8,058 nt of DNA from Clostridia bacterium (GCA_007136565.1 SLGS01000042.1:1-8058), one strand, 5' to 3'; counted from the stretch's first letter, positions 1 through 6,842 are shown. Made by a program: numbers and translations. The notes: generated by a model from the sequence alone, not told the origin.

Positions 1-7
1 ACCATAT

Positions 8-568
8 CTACTCCCATCTCAATAACGAGAACATCCCGCGATATATCCTGCGACTGGCCAACACGCGCCGGAGAAACTCCCGCGTCTCGGGGGTCGGGAT
101 ATCTTCGAGGTGCTGGGCGCTTCCGTCCCAGACATCCTCCCCGATCCAGCCGGCCACGCGTCCCACGCCTCCATTATAAGCCGCAATGGCCGGAATTTCC
201 GAGCCGTCGAAGACTTCCACCAGGTGGGCCAGGTACCAACAACCCATCCGCAGGTTGGTCTCGGGTTCCAGCAAGTCCCCGATCTCGAAATCGTCTTCTC
301 CGAGGGAGACTGCGATCCACTCGGCGGTGCTCGGCATCAACTGCATCAAGCCGAGGGCTCCCTTGGGAGATACGGCGCCGGGGCGAAATCGGCTCTCTTC
401 TCGCACCACCGCGGCTACGAGGGAAGCCGGCAAACCATTTTCCCCCGCGGCTTCGCGCAGTGAACCCGAGTATCCCAGGGGGTACAGTCGGTGCACCCCG
501 AGCAATGTCACCACCGCGACGAATGCGATGAGCAGTGCCACTCCGAGGGGCCTTCGAAGGGTGTTCAA
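8..568 (-). CDS. Membrane-anchored lytic transglycosylase (SLT/GH23 type)
   Basis: Cleaves the MurNAc-GlcNAc bond of peptidoglycan on the outer face of the membrane, forming 1,6-anhydro-MurNAc. With a TTG start at 568 the product is 186 aa. Residues about 8-25 are one hydrophobic anchor. The SLT domain fills the rest: the REESRF motif with the likely catalytic Glu58, then GALGLMQLMP, NLRMGCWYL and IAAYNGGVGRV, all hallmarks of the Slt70-like fold. A GTG at 589 in the same frame would add 7 residues, but it has no Shine-Dalgarno. The TTG has GGGGAG five bases upstream and overlaps the coaE stop as TTGA, so I prefer it. It is the last gene of the polA cluster seen here; its TAG stop lies at 8-10, so any terminator is outside the window. 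Genes of this class commonly follow coaE in Clostridia. The domain call is firm; the physiological role (growth, sporulation or envelope assembly) is not visible. Confidence 0.9.
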   Translation of the reverse strand: MNTLRRPLGVALLIAFVAVVTLLGVHRLYPLGYSGSLREAAGENGLPASLVAAVVREESRFRPGAVSPKGALGLMQLMPSTAEWIAVSLGEDDFEIGDLLEPETNLRMGCWYLAHLVEVFDGSEIPAIAAYNGGVGRVAGWIGEDVWDGSAQHLEDIPTPETREFLRRVLASRRIYRGMFSLLRWE

Positions 569-1185
569 GGGTTCTCCCCGCCGGCGCACAGGGCGCTTCG
601 CAGGAGGTCCCTAACCCGCGACCTGGTTTCCCCGGGGGAACCCGAGTTATCCACCACGACGTCGGCCCGCTCGACCTTATCGCAAAGGGGTATCTGCGCG
701 TCCATCCTCCGGCGGATGTCCTCCATCCCGGCACCATCCCTTAGCTCGAGACGCTCTATGCGTTGGGATTCGGGTGCGAAAACCACCCACACCTCGTCGC
801 ACATTTCCTCGAGGCCAGCCTCGTACAGTAGGGGCACATCGAGTATCACCAGGTTTTCACCCTGCGCAGAGAGTTCTTCCACGCGCCGGCGCATTCGGGC
901 CACGATATGGGGATGGGTCAGTTCCTCCAGGCGCAGACGGGCCGCGGGATCGGAGAACACCACCGAGGCCAAGGCCGCGCGGTCCAATCGACCGGTGTCG
1001 TCCAGGATGCCCTCGCCGAACTCGTCGACGACTTCCCCGAAGGCCTCCCCCTCGGGCTCCAGCACCTCCCGCGCCAGGATATCGGCATCGATCACGGGCA
1101 CACCCATCTCCCGGGCGAATCCCGAGACGGTGGACTTGCCAGACCCGATGCCCCCGGTAAGGCCCACGATCCTCGCGCGACTCAC
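565..1185 (-). CDS. coaE: Dephospho-CoA kinase
   Basis: Catalyses the last step of coenzyme A synthesis, ATP-dependent phosphorylation of the 3'-OH of dephospho-CoA, in the cytoplasm. The product is 206 aa, usual for the family. Visible motifs are the Walker A loop GGIGSGKS at residues 11-18, the DAD motif at 33-35 with the catalytic-type Asp33, LTHPHI at 89-94, DVPLLYEAGL at 116-125, and the lid segment RIERLELRDG through RRMDAQ at about 142-164. The reading frame is open for 78 codons upstream, but that part overlaps the preceding gene and lacks family motifs. The GTG at 1185 sits five residues before the first conserved strand and overlaps the previous stop as GTGA. No strong Shine-Dalgarno precedes it, which fits translation by coupling to the upstream 74-aa gene. 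It is followed by the transglycosylase with a TTGA overlap. Confidence 0.96.
   Translation of the reverse strand: MSRARIVGLTGGIGSGKSTVSGFAREMGVPVIDADILAREVLEPEGEAFGEVVDEFGEGILDDTGRLDRAALASVVFSDPAARLRLEELTHPHIVARMRRRVEELSAQGENLVILDVPLLYEAGLEEMCDEVWVVFAPESQRIERLELRDGAGMEDIRRRMDAQIPLCDKVERADVVVDNSGSPGETRSRVRDLLRSALCAGGENP
574..579 (-). promoter_or_regulatory. Ribosome binding site deciding the transglycosylase start
   Basis: The minus strand reads GGGGAG five bases before the TTG at 568. The upstream in-frame GTG at 589 has only GGACCTCCTG-like sequence before it, which does not match anti-16S pairing. This supports the TTG start inside the coaE stop overlap. Confidence 0.6.
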
Positions 1186-1406
1186 GATTCGGCTACGACC
1201 CGGCCCGGCATCTTCTGGATGGTGGATTCCTTGAATCGCTTTTCCGAGAGGACTGTTAGCCTCCAGGTCCCATCGTCGTTCTTTTTGAAGTACATCTCCC
1301 CCGCGAAACCGAATTGAGATTTCAGGGTCTGCATGGCCTCCATTAGTTCCCCTCGACTGTCGAACTCCAGGTGAAAGGTTATCACGGTCGTTTCGGCGGA
1401 CTTCAC
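1182..1406 (-). CDS. Uncharacterised 74-aa protein between mutM and coaE
   Basis: I do not recognise this family. With a GTG start at 1406 the product is 74 aa, soluble, with no signal peptide or membrane segment and no cysteine. The pattern suggests a strand (TTVITFHLEF, about 6-15), a helix (SRGELMEAMQTLKSQFG, 17-33), a beta hairpin around GEMYFKKNDDGTWRLTVL (37-54), and a basic tail with SEKRFKESTIQKM; this secondary structure is my reading, not a calculation. The reading frame extends upstream to 1454 inside mutM, but the GTG at 1406 overlaps the mutM TGA as GTGA and has AAGGAGGT 11 bases upstream. Its own stop overlaps the coaE GTG as GTGA. The tight two-sided coupling, good ribosome binding site and balanced amphipathic composition argue that it is a real gene. 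A role linked to DNA repair or CoA metabolism cannot be concluded from position alone. Confidence 0.82.
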   Translation of the reverse strand: MKSAETTVITFHLEFDSRGELMEAMQTLKSQFGFAGEMYFKKNDDGTWRLTVLSEKRFKESTIQKMPGRVVAES

Positions 1407-2272
1407 GCGCCCGCCCCACCTCCTTTTGCGTTGTAATCCTGGCAGTCGGGGCAAAGGTGCGTTCCCCTACCCCGAAAGGTCATTCTCACGATTTCCGCCC
1501 CGCACCGGTTGCAGGGGCTTCCCCCGCGCCCGTAGACCGCTAGGTGTTCCTGGTTGCCCCCGGCTTCTCCCGTCCCGTCCCGGTAATCGGAGAAGGTCGT
1601 ACCGCGGTTCGCCACGGCGGCTTCCAGTATTCGAACGGTGTTGTCGAAGAGCCGCCCCCAGGCGCCCGGATCCAGGTCCCTCGCCGGGGTGCAGGGGTTG
1701 ACCCGAGATGCGAACAGGATCTCGTCGACGTATATGTTGCCCAGGCCCGCCACCAGGCGCTGATCCAGCAGGCGACACTTTATGGGCACCCGGCTATCGC
1801 GGAGCAAATCGGCGAACCCGGATGCGTCCAGGGCGGGGTCCAGGGCGTCCACCCCGACCCTACCCTCGAGCACCCCCTCGACCGGGGGTATTTCCGCCGC
1901 ACCCCAGTACCCGAAGCGACGCGGATCCCTAAATCGGAGGGATGCGCCTCCCTCCAGGGACCAAACCACGTGGGTGTGATCCTCCTCGGGACCGCCCGAT
2001 TCCTCCAGGATCAACGACCCCGTCATGCCGAAGCCGACGGTCCATCCCCAGCCCCCATCCATCTCGAGGAGCAAGTGCTTGCCCCTTCGGCCGATGGCGA
2101 AGATGGTGGCTCCCTCGGTGCGGGCCGCGTTTCGCAACGCCGAACCTTCGGTGGTCCTGGGATCGGGTTTCAGTATGTCGGTGCGCCGAAACTCCGCCCT
2201 GAGCACCCGGCGTCCTCGCACGCGATCCTCCAGGGATCTCCTGATGGTCTCCACCTCGGGGAGCTCGGGCAC
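1403..2272 (-). CDS. mutM: Formamidopyrimidine-DNA glycosylase (Fpg)
   Basis: Base-excision repair enzyme that removes 8-oxoguanine and formamidopyrimidines and nicks the abasic site by beta/delta elimination. The product is 289 aa, slightly longer than the usual 270-280. After removal of the initiator residue, the N-terminal PELPEVETIRR supplies the Schiff-base Pro2 and Glu3. Lys65 in GRRGKHLLLE corresponds to E. coli Lys57. FGMTG (81-85), RFRDPRRFG (113-121) and LVAGLGNIYVDEILF (173-187) are family signatures; the usual YADE is YVDE here. The C-terminal zinc finger has Cys254, Cys257, Cys274 and Cys277 (C-x2-C-x16-C-x2-C) with GRGTHLCPDCQ. The GTG start at 2272 is fixed by the need for Pro2 and has GGAGG about 11 bases upstream, inside the end of polA; only 6 bp separate the genes. 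The stop overlaps the next gene. Nei-type enzymes share the fold, but the motifs favour MutM. Confidence 0.97.
   Translation of the reverse strand: MPELPEVETIRRSLEDRVRGRRVLRAEFRRTDILKPDPRTTEGSALRNAARTEGATIFAIGRRGKHLLLEMDGGWGWTVGFGMTGSLILEESGGPEEDHTHVVWSLEGGASLRFRDPRRFGYWGAAEIPPVEGVLEGRVGVDALDPALDASGFADLLRDSRVPIKCRLLDQRLVAGLGNIYVDEILFASRVNPCTPARDLDPGAWGRLFDNTVRILEAAVANRGTTFSDYRDGTGEAGGNQEHLAVYGRGGSPCNRCGAEIVRMTFRGRGTHLCPDCQDYNAKGGGAGA
1418..1425 (-). promoter_or_regulatory. Strong Shine-Dalgarno for the 74-aa gene
   Basis: The minus strand reads AAGGAGGT inside the 3' end of mutM, 11 bases before the GTG at 1406. It is a near-perfect anti-16S match, a little farther from the start than usual. 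It supports the GTG at 1406 rather than the in-frame ATG at 1454, which would lie 50 bases inside mutM. Confidence 0.65.
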
Positions 2273-2278
2273 GGTGAC

Positions 2279-4882
2279 TCACACCTCCACGGGGCGCATA
2301 TCGTACCAGTTCTCGCCCATCTTGACGTCCACCCTGAGGGGAACGCCGAGGCTCGCCGCTTGCTCCATGGTGTCCTTTGCCCGGGCCGCCAGGGAATCCG
2401 CGGCATCCCGGGGTACCTCCCAGATCAGTTCGTCGTGCACCTGCAGGAGGAGGGATTCTCCATCCACACCGGCATCTTCTTCCAGGTCCACCATGGCCTT
2501 CTTGATGATGTCGGCCGCGGTCCCCTGGATCGGGGTGTTGAGCGCCATCCTCTCGGCGAACATCCTCCTGTGGTAAACGCGGTGGTGCAGCTCCGGGAGG
2601 TATCGAATCCTACCGAAGACGGTCCGGACGTAGCCGCTCTCGCGGGCTTCGGCCACCACCCGTTCCATGTAATCTTTGACCCCGGGCAATCGCTCGAGGT
2701 AACCATCGATGTACTCGCCCGCCTCTTCGGGGGAAATCTTGAGGCTCTTGGAGAGACCGAAAGCGCTCATGCCGTATATGATGCCGAAGTTGACCTCCTT
2801 GGCCGCGTTGCGCAGGTCCGGGGTCACCTCGTCCATGGGAACATCGAAGACCTCGCTGGCCGTCCTGCGGTGGATATCCTCGCCGGTCAGAAAAGCCTCG
2901 GTGAGGGTTTCGTCGCCGCACAGGTGAGCCAGGATCCGAAGTTCTATCTGCGAATAGTCCGCGGCCACGAGGATCTTACCCTCCGTCGCCACGAAGGCCC
3001 GGCGCAGCCGGCGTCCCGTTTCCTCCCGGATGGGGATGTTCTGCAGATTCGGGTCGGAGCTGGAGAGCCGCCCGGTGGCCGTGACCGACTGGTGAAAGGT
3101 GGAGTGTATCCTACCCGTCTCCGGATCCATGGCGCCGAGGAGTCCCGATACATATCCCCGGAGCTTGACCAGGGACCGGTAACCCAGGACGTCCGCGGCT
3201 ATGGGATGCTCCACGGCCAGTTGACCCAGGACCTCGGCGTCGGCGGAGTAGCCGGTCTTGGTCTTTCTGATCACCGGCAGTCCCATCTCTTCGAAAAGCA
3301 CCTCTCCCAGTTGCTTGGAGGAGCTCACGTTGAACTCGCGACCCGCCCGACGCCAGATCTCCGCCTGCAGTTCGGATATCCTCTCCTCGATCGCCTCGCC
3401 CTGCTCGCGGAGAATCCCGGGATCGACGCCGATGCCGTTTAGGCGCATTCTCACCAGGATCGGCAAGAGGGGCATTTCTATTTCCTCGAAAAGCGGCGAG
3501 AGCAGGTCCGTCGACTCCAGCTCGGCCTCCAGGGCGCTGGCCAGTTTCCCCAGGGCCCACAGGATGTGCCCCGCGTCGCCTCCATCTTCACCCGTCGGAA
3601 GAGAGGCATCCAGGTACCCCCGCACCAGGGAGTCCAGGGGATAGGAGGAACGGGAGGGATCCAGCAGGTAGGCGGCCAGCTCCACGTCGAACAACTTCGC
3701 CTCGGGGGATCGGATGCGGGCCCAATGGAGCATTTCCCCCATCCCGTGCCCCACCACCTTCACCTGCGGACGGCCGAGGAGATCCTCCAGCGCCGCCGAC
3801 AATTCCCCCGCGTCTCCGCGGAGGGTTACGCCGCCGGATTCGTCCGCCGCCAGGGCGAGACGCGGTGACCCGTCCCCGGAGATGCTCCAGTGAACCATCA
3901 CGTCGCCGTCGCGGTACTCACGGGGTACATCCGAGATCCACCGGGTCGCATCCACGGTCTCTAGGTCCACCGCTTTTGCGGTGGAATCCGCCGCTTCTAC
4001 GTCCAATCTTTGGAGTAAATTGTTGAAGCCCAGATCCTCCAGCACCGGTCCCAGGCGATCGCCATCGATCTCCGGGGAGTGGAGATCGGCGAGATCGAGG
4101 TCCAGGTCCAGATCCGTATGTATTTCCACCAGCACCCGGCTCATCCGGGCCTGTTCGGCGTGCTCCCGGAGTCTCTCGGGGATGACCTTACCGCCGGCTC
4201 GCCCGGGGTCGGCCAGGACGTCTTCGAGGGGACCCACGTTCTTCACCAGCTTCAGGGCGGTCTTTTCTCCGATCCCGGGAACACCCGGGACGTTGTCCGA
4301 GGAATCCCCCATCAGGGCCTTCATATCTATGAGCATCCGGGGATCGATCCCGTACTCTTCCCGGACGCGTTGGAGGTCGTAGACGTCCATCTGCGTTATA
4401 CCCCGCCGGGTCAGCCGCACTTCCACGTCCTCGTCCACCAGCTGCAGCAGGTCCTTGTCCCCGGTGACCAGTACCACCTTGTCACCGCGCTCCGCCAGCC
4501 GCCGCGCCATGGTGCCTATGATGTCATCCGCCTCAACACCGTCCACCTCGATGCGGGGAATGCCGAGGCCATCGAGGACGTCCTTGACCATGTCGAACTG
4601 GGGACGAAGTTCCTCGGGCATGGTGGGCCTGTGGCCCTTGTAATCGGGATATACGTCCAGGCGGTACTTCGGGGCGCCGCGGTCGAAGGCCACGACGATG
4701 GAACGGCACTCCGTGTCCTCGAGCAGCTTCAATATCATGTTGGTGAACCCGTAAACCGCGTTGGTCGGTCGACCATCGGGTGCTGTCAGTCCGGATATGG
4801 CGAAAAATGCCCGGTAGACCAGGCTGGTACCGTCGACGAGCAGGACGGGCTCGCCGCAATTATCAGTTGACACCGAAATCAT
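2279..4882 (-). CDS. polA: DNA polymerase I
   Basis: Fills gaps in excision repair and removes Okazaki primers. The product is 867 aa from the ATG at 4882. The N-terminal 5'-3' exonuclease/FEN domain (about 10-300) keeps its acidic residues: LLVDG, VAFDRG, YKGHRPTMPEE, EADDIIGT, VTGDKDLLQLV and GDSSDNVPGVPGIGEKTA. The middle domain (about 310-480) lacks the 3'-5' exonuclease residues: VMVHWSIS stands where a D-x-E strand is expected and VVGHGMGE where HNxKxD is expected, so proofreading is probably lost, as in Bacillus and Thermus enzymes. The polymerase domain is intact: motif A VAADYSQIELRILAHL, O-helix RNAAKEVNFGIIYGMS (with the Phe that discriminates against dideoxynucleotides), and motif C LLLQVHDELIWEVP. 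A TTG at 4945 could add 21 residues without homology and has no ribosome binding site. The ATG has only a G-rich run (GCGGGGGG) directly in front. First gene of the repair cluster. Confidence 0.98.
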   Translation of the reverse strand: MISVSTDNCGEPVLLVDGTSLVYRAFFAISGLTAPDGRPTNAVYGFTNMILKLLEDTECRSIVVAFDRGAPKYRLDVYPDYKGHRPTMPEELRPQFDMVKDVLDGLGIPRIEVDGVEADDIIGTMARRLAERGDKVVLVTGDKDLLQLVDEDVEVRLTRRGITQMDVYDLQRVREEYGIDPRMLIDMKALMGDSSDNVPGVPGIGEKTALKLVKNVGPLEDVLADPGRAGGKVIPERLREHAEQARMSRVLVEIHTDLDLDLDLADLHSPEIDGDRLGPVLEDLGFNNLLQRLDVEAADSTAKAVDLETVDATRWISDVPREYRDGDVMVHWSISGDGSPRLALAADESGGVTLRGDAGELSAALEDLLGRPQVKVVGHGMGEMLHWARIRSPEAKLFDVELAAYLLDPSRSSYPLDSLVRGYLDASLPTGEDGGDAGHILWALGKLASALEAELESTDLLSPLFEEIEMPLLPILVRMRLNGIGVDPGILREQGEAIEERISELQAEIWRRAGREFNVSSSKQLGEVLFEEMGLPVIRKTKTGYSADAEVLGQLAVEHPIAADVLGYRSLVKLRGYVSGLLGAMDPETGRIHSTFHQSVTATGRLSSSDPNLQNIPIREETGRRLRRAFVATEGKILVAADYSQIELRILAHLCGDETLTEAFLTGEDIHRRTASEVFDVPMDEVTPDLRNAAKEVNFGIIYGMSAFGLSKSLKISPEEAGEYIDGYLERLPGVKDYMERVVAEARESGYVRTVFGRIRYLPELHHRVYHRRMFAERMALNTPIQGTAADIIKKAMVDLEEDAGVDGESLLLQVHDELIWEVPRDAADSLAARAKDTMEQAASLGVPLRVDVKMGENWYDMRPVEV

Positions 4883-4907
4883 CCCCCCGCATTGCAGTCG
4901 GTCGAAG

Positions 4908-4936
4908 CCGGAGGTGCCAACTATCGGCACCCCCGG
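4908..4936 (-). other. Hairpin in the polA leader
   Basis: On the minus-strand RNA, positions 4936-4926 (CCGGGGGUGCC) pair with 4918-4908 (GGCACCUCCGG) through 11 base pairs, one of them G-U, around the 7-base loop GAUAGUU. It lies 25 bases before the polA ATG and 38 bases after the anti-sigma stop. No U-run follows, so it is not a standard intrinsic terminator. It could stabilise the polA mRNA end, attenuate read-through from the sigma operon, or limit ribosome access. The pairing is seen directly; any role is inference. Confidence 0.6.
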
Positions 4937-4974
4937 TAATTCCAATATCGGTTCAATTGTACATCATTTGGGGA

Positions 4975-6027
4975 TCAGCGGGGGAAACCTCGCCGACGGA
5001 TGAGCCTCACCACTCCCGCGGAGAGGAAGAAGGCGGTGGCGAAAAAGGCCAGGTGGGGAAGGTGCCCGGCCACCCACACCAGGGCATTCCCTACCCAGGC
5101 TCCGAACCTGATCCAGGAGCCGGAAAAGCTCCTGCGCATTTCTCCCGCCAGCAGGGACGGGCTCCCGTAGGCAACCGCCTCCGCGGGTTCCTCCTCCACG
5201 ACGATCGGGGGTACATCGGGAGTGCGTTCGACGGAAATCACCAGTTCCATCGTCCCGTCGATATCCCCCTCGGACCCCTCCTCGGTGGTGCGGGCCACCA
5301 GGGTACCCATGTCCATGATCCCTTCGCCGACGGCGGCGGTAACCTCGGGCGGCGCATCCAGGATCAGGATCGACTCCACGAGTCCACCCCGGGAATCGAA
5401 GGTCCTGGACTGCTTGCGAAGGACCCCGCCCATTTCCTCGGCGATCATCCTCGCGTTGGCGCTCACCCACTCCACATCGTGTGCCCTGAGGGTCAGGGAG
5501 TCTCGCACCACGACGGTATCTTCCCCGGCACCGGCGACCCCGGGGGTTTCTTCCGGGGCTTCCTCATCGCCCTCGGGTTCGATCTCGGGGGGGCTTCCCA
5601 TGATTCCCACGTCGTTGGGCGCTTCGGCGGGAAGGGGATCGCCGCTCTCGGCCACCAGCCTATCGTGGCCGGGGACCATCAATTGCGTCGAAAGGAGTGC
5701 GGCCACGGGCAAGAGCAGGACCAAGGCTGCGGCGGCCGCCACCGCCGCCAGGGAGATGCCACGGCGACGCCCCCGAACGGTCCGGGGCACATCCTGGGCC
5801 GCCACACCTGAGATCGCCTCCCTCAATTCCACCCGCAAATCCTCGGGCGGGCTCTCGGAGGGGAGGCCGGCGAGAAATTCTCGAGTCCTTCGGAGGGATT
5901 CCAGGGCACGGCGACACTCCGGGCAAGTCGAAAGATGCTCTTCGACTCGCATCGACTCTTCGGAGTTCAACTCGCCATCGATGTATGCAGATAAGTTTTC
6001 GCGGGGTATCTCGCAGCGAGAGTTCAT
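4975..6027 (-). CDS. Membrane anti-sigma factor: zinc-finger (ZAS/zf-HC2) N-terminus with DUF4349-like outer domain
   Basis: Probably holds the sigma factor encoded just upstream inactive at the membrane. The product is 350 aa. Residues 1-50 form an anti-sigma zinc-finger domain: LSAYIDGELNSEE followed by His31-x3-Cys35-x2-Cys38, with Cys5 as a plausible fourth ligand (RsiW/ChrR-like layout). A linker rich in Arg leads to a membrane segment at about 91-113. Outside lies an acidic Pro/Glu-rich stretch (130-165), then TVVVRDSLTLRAHDVEWVSA, IAEEMGGVLRKQS and VESILILDAPPEVTAAV, which resemble DUF4349 but without its usual long coiled coil. A second hydrophobic stretch (about 311-342) ends in RLIRRRG, so the C-terminus should be back inside. 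The ATG at 6027 overlaps the sigma stop as ATGA and is preceded by GAGGAGGG, so the two are co-translated. The N-terminal call is firm; the DUF4349 assignment is by pattern only. Confidence 0.85.
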   Translation of the reverse strand: MNSRCEIPRENLSAYIDGELNSEESMRVEEHLSTCPECRRALESLRRTREFLAGLPSESPPEDLRVELREAISGVAAQDVPRTVRGRRRGISLAAVAAAAALVLLLPVAALLSTQLMVPGHDRLVAESGDPLPAEAPNDVGIMGSPPEIEPEGDEEAPEETPGVAGAGEDTVVVRDSLTLRAHDVEWVSANARMIAEEMGGVLRKQSRTFDSRGGLVESILILDAPPEVTAAVGEGIMDMGTLVARTTEEGSEGDIDGTMELVISVERTPDVPPIVVEEEPAEAVAYGSPSLLAGEMRRSFSGSWIRFGAWVGNALVWVAGHLPHLAFFATAFFLSAGVVRLIRRRGFPR

Positions 6028-6635
6028 TGCCCTTCCCTCCTCTCACCCGGTCCGACGCCCCGGTGGTGGAAAAGTTCCAAGGAGGCGAGGTTTGCACTCA
6101 GCGCGGATCGCGCCCGGTAAAGGCGGGACTTGACCGTGCCCAACCCTATTTCCAGGATTTCAGCGATCTCCTCGTAGCTCAGATCTTCGATATCCCTCAA
6201 GACGATTATGGACCTATGATGGGGTGGGAGTCGGAGGATGGCATCCTTGACCGCGTCCCTCACCTCGGAGTCCAGGAGGGCGTCCTCGGGATCCGGCAAT
6301 TCACCGGCCAACTGCCGATCCAGTTCGCCCTCTTCCGTCTCCATGGGATCGTCCAGGGAGAACACCGTCCGGCGGCTGCGGCGACGGAGCACGTCGAGAC
6401 ACACGTTCTTGGCGATGCGGTACAACCAGGTCGAAAAGGACGCATCGCCCCGGAAACCGCCGATGGAGGAATAGGCCTTGAGAAAAGCGTCCTGGGTCAC
6501 GTCGCGGGCATCCTCGGGGTTTCCGAGCATTCTATAGGCCATGTTATAGATCCGGCCGTCGTATTCGGACACCAGGGCCTCGAAGGCCTCGATGTCGCCG
6601 GAGCGCGCCCGACCGACCAATTGTTCCTCGTTCAA
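6024..6635 (-). CDS. ECF-type RNA polymerase sigma factor (SigW/RpoE-like)
   Basis: Alternative sigma factor that redirects RNA polymerase to a stress regulon when its anti-sigma partner releases it. The product is 203 aa from a TTG at 6635. Region 2 covers about residues 19-88, including YRMLGNPEDARDVTQDAFLKAY and FRGDASFSTWLYRIAKNVCLD. A variable acidic linker (about 94-122) separates it from region 4 (about 124-180), with LPPHHRSIIVLRDIEDLSYEEIAEILEI and the recognition helix GTVKSRLYRARSAL. The frame stays open upstream to 6692, but the TTG has GAGGAGG eight bases in front and gives the usual family N-terminus; the longer form would begin almost at the -10 element. An extended -10 promoter lies upstream. 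The anti-sigma gene follows with a 4-bp overlap. The target regulon is not visible in this window. Confidence 0.95.
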   Translation of the reverse strand: MNEEQLVGRARSGDIEAFEALVSEYDGRIYNMAYRMLGNPEDARDVTQDAFLKAYSSIGGFRGDASFSTWLYRIAKNVCLDVLRRRSRRTVFSLDDPMETEEGELDRQLAGELPDPEDALLDSEVRDAVKDAILRLPPHHRSIIVLRDIEDLSYEEIAEILEIGLGTVKSRLYRARSALSANLASLELFHHRGVGPGERREGQ

Positions 6636-6643
6636 AACGCAAA

Positions 6644-6650
6644 CCTCCTC
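6644..6650 (-). promoter_or_regulatory. Shine-Dalgarno deciding the sigma-factor start
   Basis: The minus strand reads GAGGAGG eight bases before TTG 6635. No other start codon in this frame between 6635 and 6692 is preceded by a comparable site, so the TTG is the best start. Confidence 0.7.
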
Positions 6651-6694
6651 GCTCGCTCTCCGGCATCGGTAACCCACCCTTTGGAATCGCATTC

Positions 6695-6703
6695 AGTATA
6701 GCA
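6695..6703 (-). promoter_or_regulatory. Extended -10 promoter of the sigma/anti-sigma operon
   Basis: The minus strand reads TGC-TATACT, a TGn extended -10 with 5 of 6 bases of TATAAT. Nothing near TTGACA stands 16-18 bases upstream (GC-rich there), consistent with extended -10 dependence. Transcription would begin near 6688, giving a leader of about 50 bases. I see no ECF-type AAC/CGT promoter pair, so autoregulation is not evident. Confidence 0.45.
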
Positions 6704-6813
6704 GACCGATCACCGGCGGGGCCACGGCCTTTCCCCCAATGCCGGGAGATGAAGCCGCGGGATGCCCCGTCATGGTCGGCCGAATCCGCACGGAAAATGC
6801 GGGCGTAATCTCG

Positions 6814-6842
6814 TTGTCCCCGGGGCGCCCCTTTGCTATAAT
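6814..6842 (+). promoter_or_regulatory. Sigma-A promoter of tRNA-Leu
   Basis: TTGTCC at 6814-6819 (-35, 4 of 6), a 17-base spacer, and a perfect TATAAT at 6837-6842 preceded by TGC, making an extended -10. Transcription would start near 6849, about a dozen bases before the tRNA 5' end. Confidence 0.85.

Noticed and set aside
1544..3442. Plus-strand open frame of 632 codons opposite mutM and polA
   Set aside because: It is antisense to two certain genes, its translation has no domain-like pattern (rich in Gly, Pro, His, Arg), and long antisense frames are expected in GC-rich codon-biased DNA.
4956..4961. TACAAT on the minus strand as a polA -10 element
   Set aside because: Five of six bases match, but there is no -35 at 16-18 bases (C/G run) and no TGn extension. 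Kept only as a weak possibility for a polA promoter in the 93-bp gap.
4883..4974. LexA/SOS operator before polA
   Set aside because: GAACCGATATTG resembles half of the Gram-positive GAAC-N4-GTTC box, but the second half is missing.
4780..5811. Plus-strand open frame opposite the anti-sigma gene and polA start
   Set aside because: Low-complexity Gly/His/Arg-rich translation, no ribosome binding site, and fully opposite well-supported genes.
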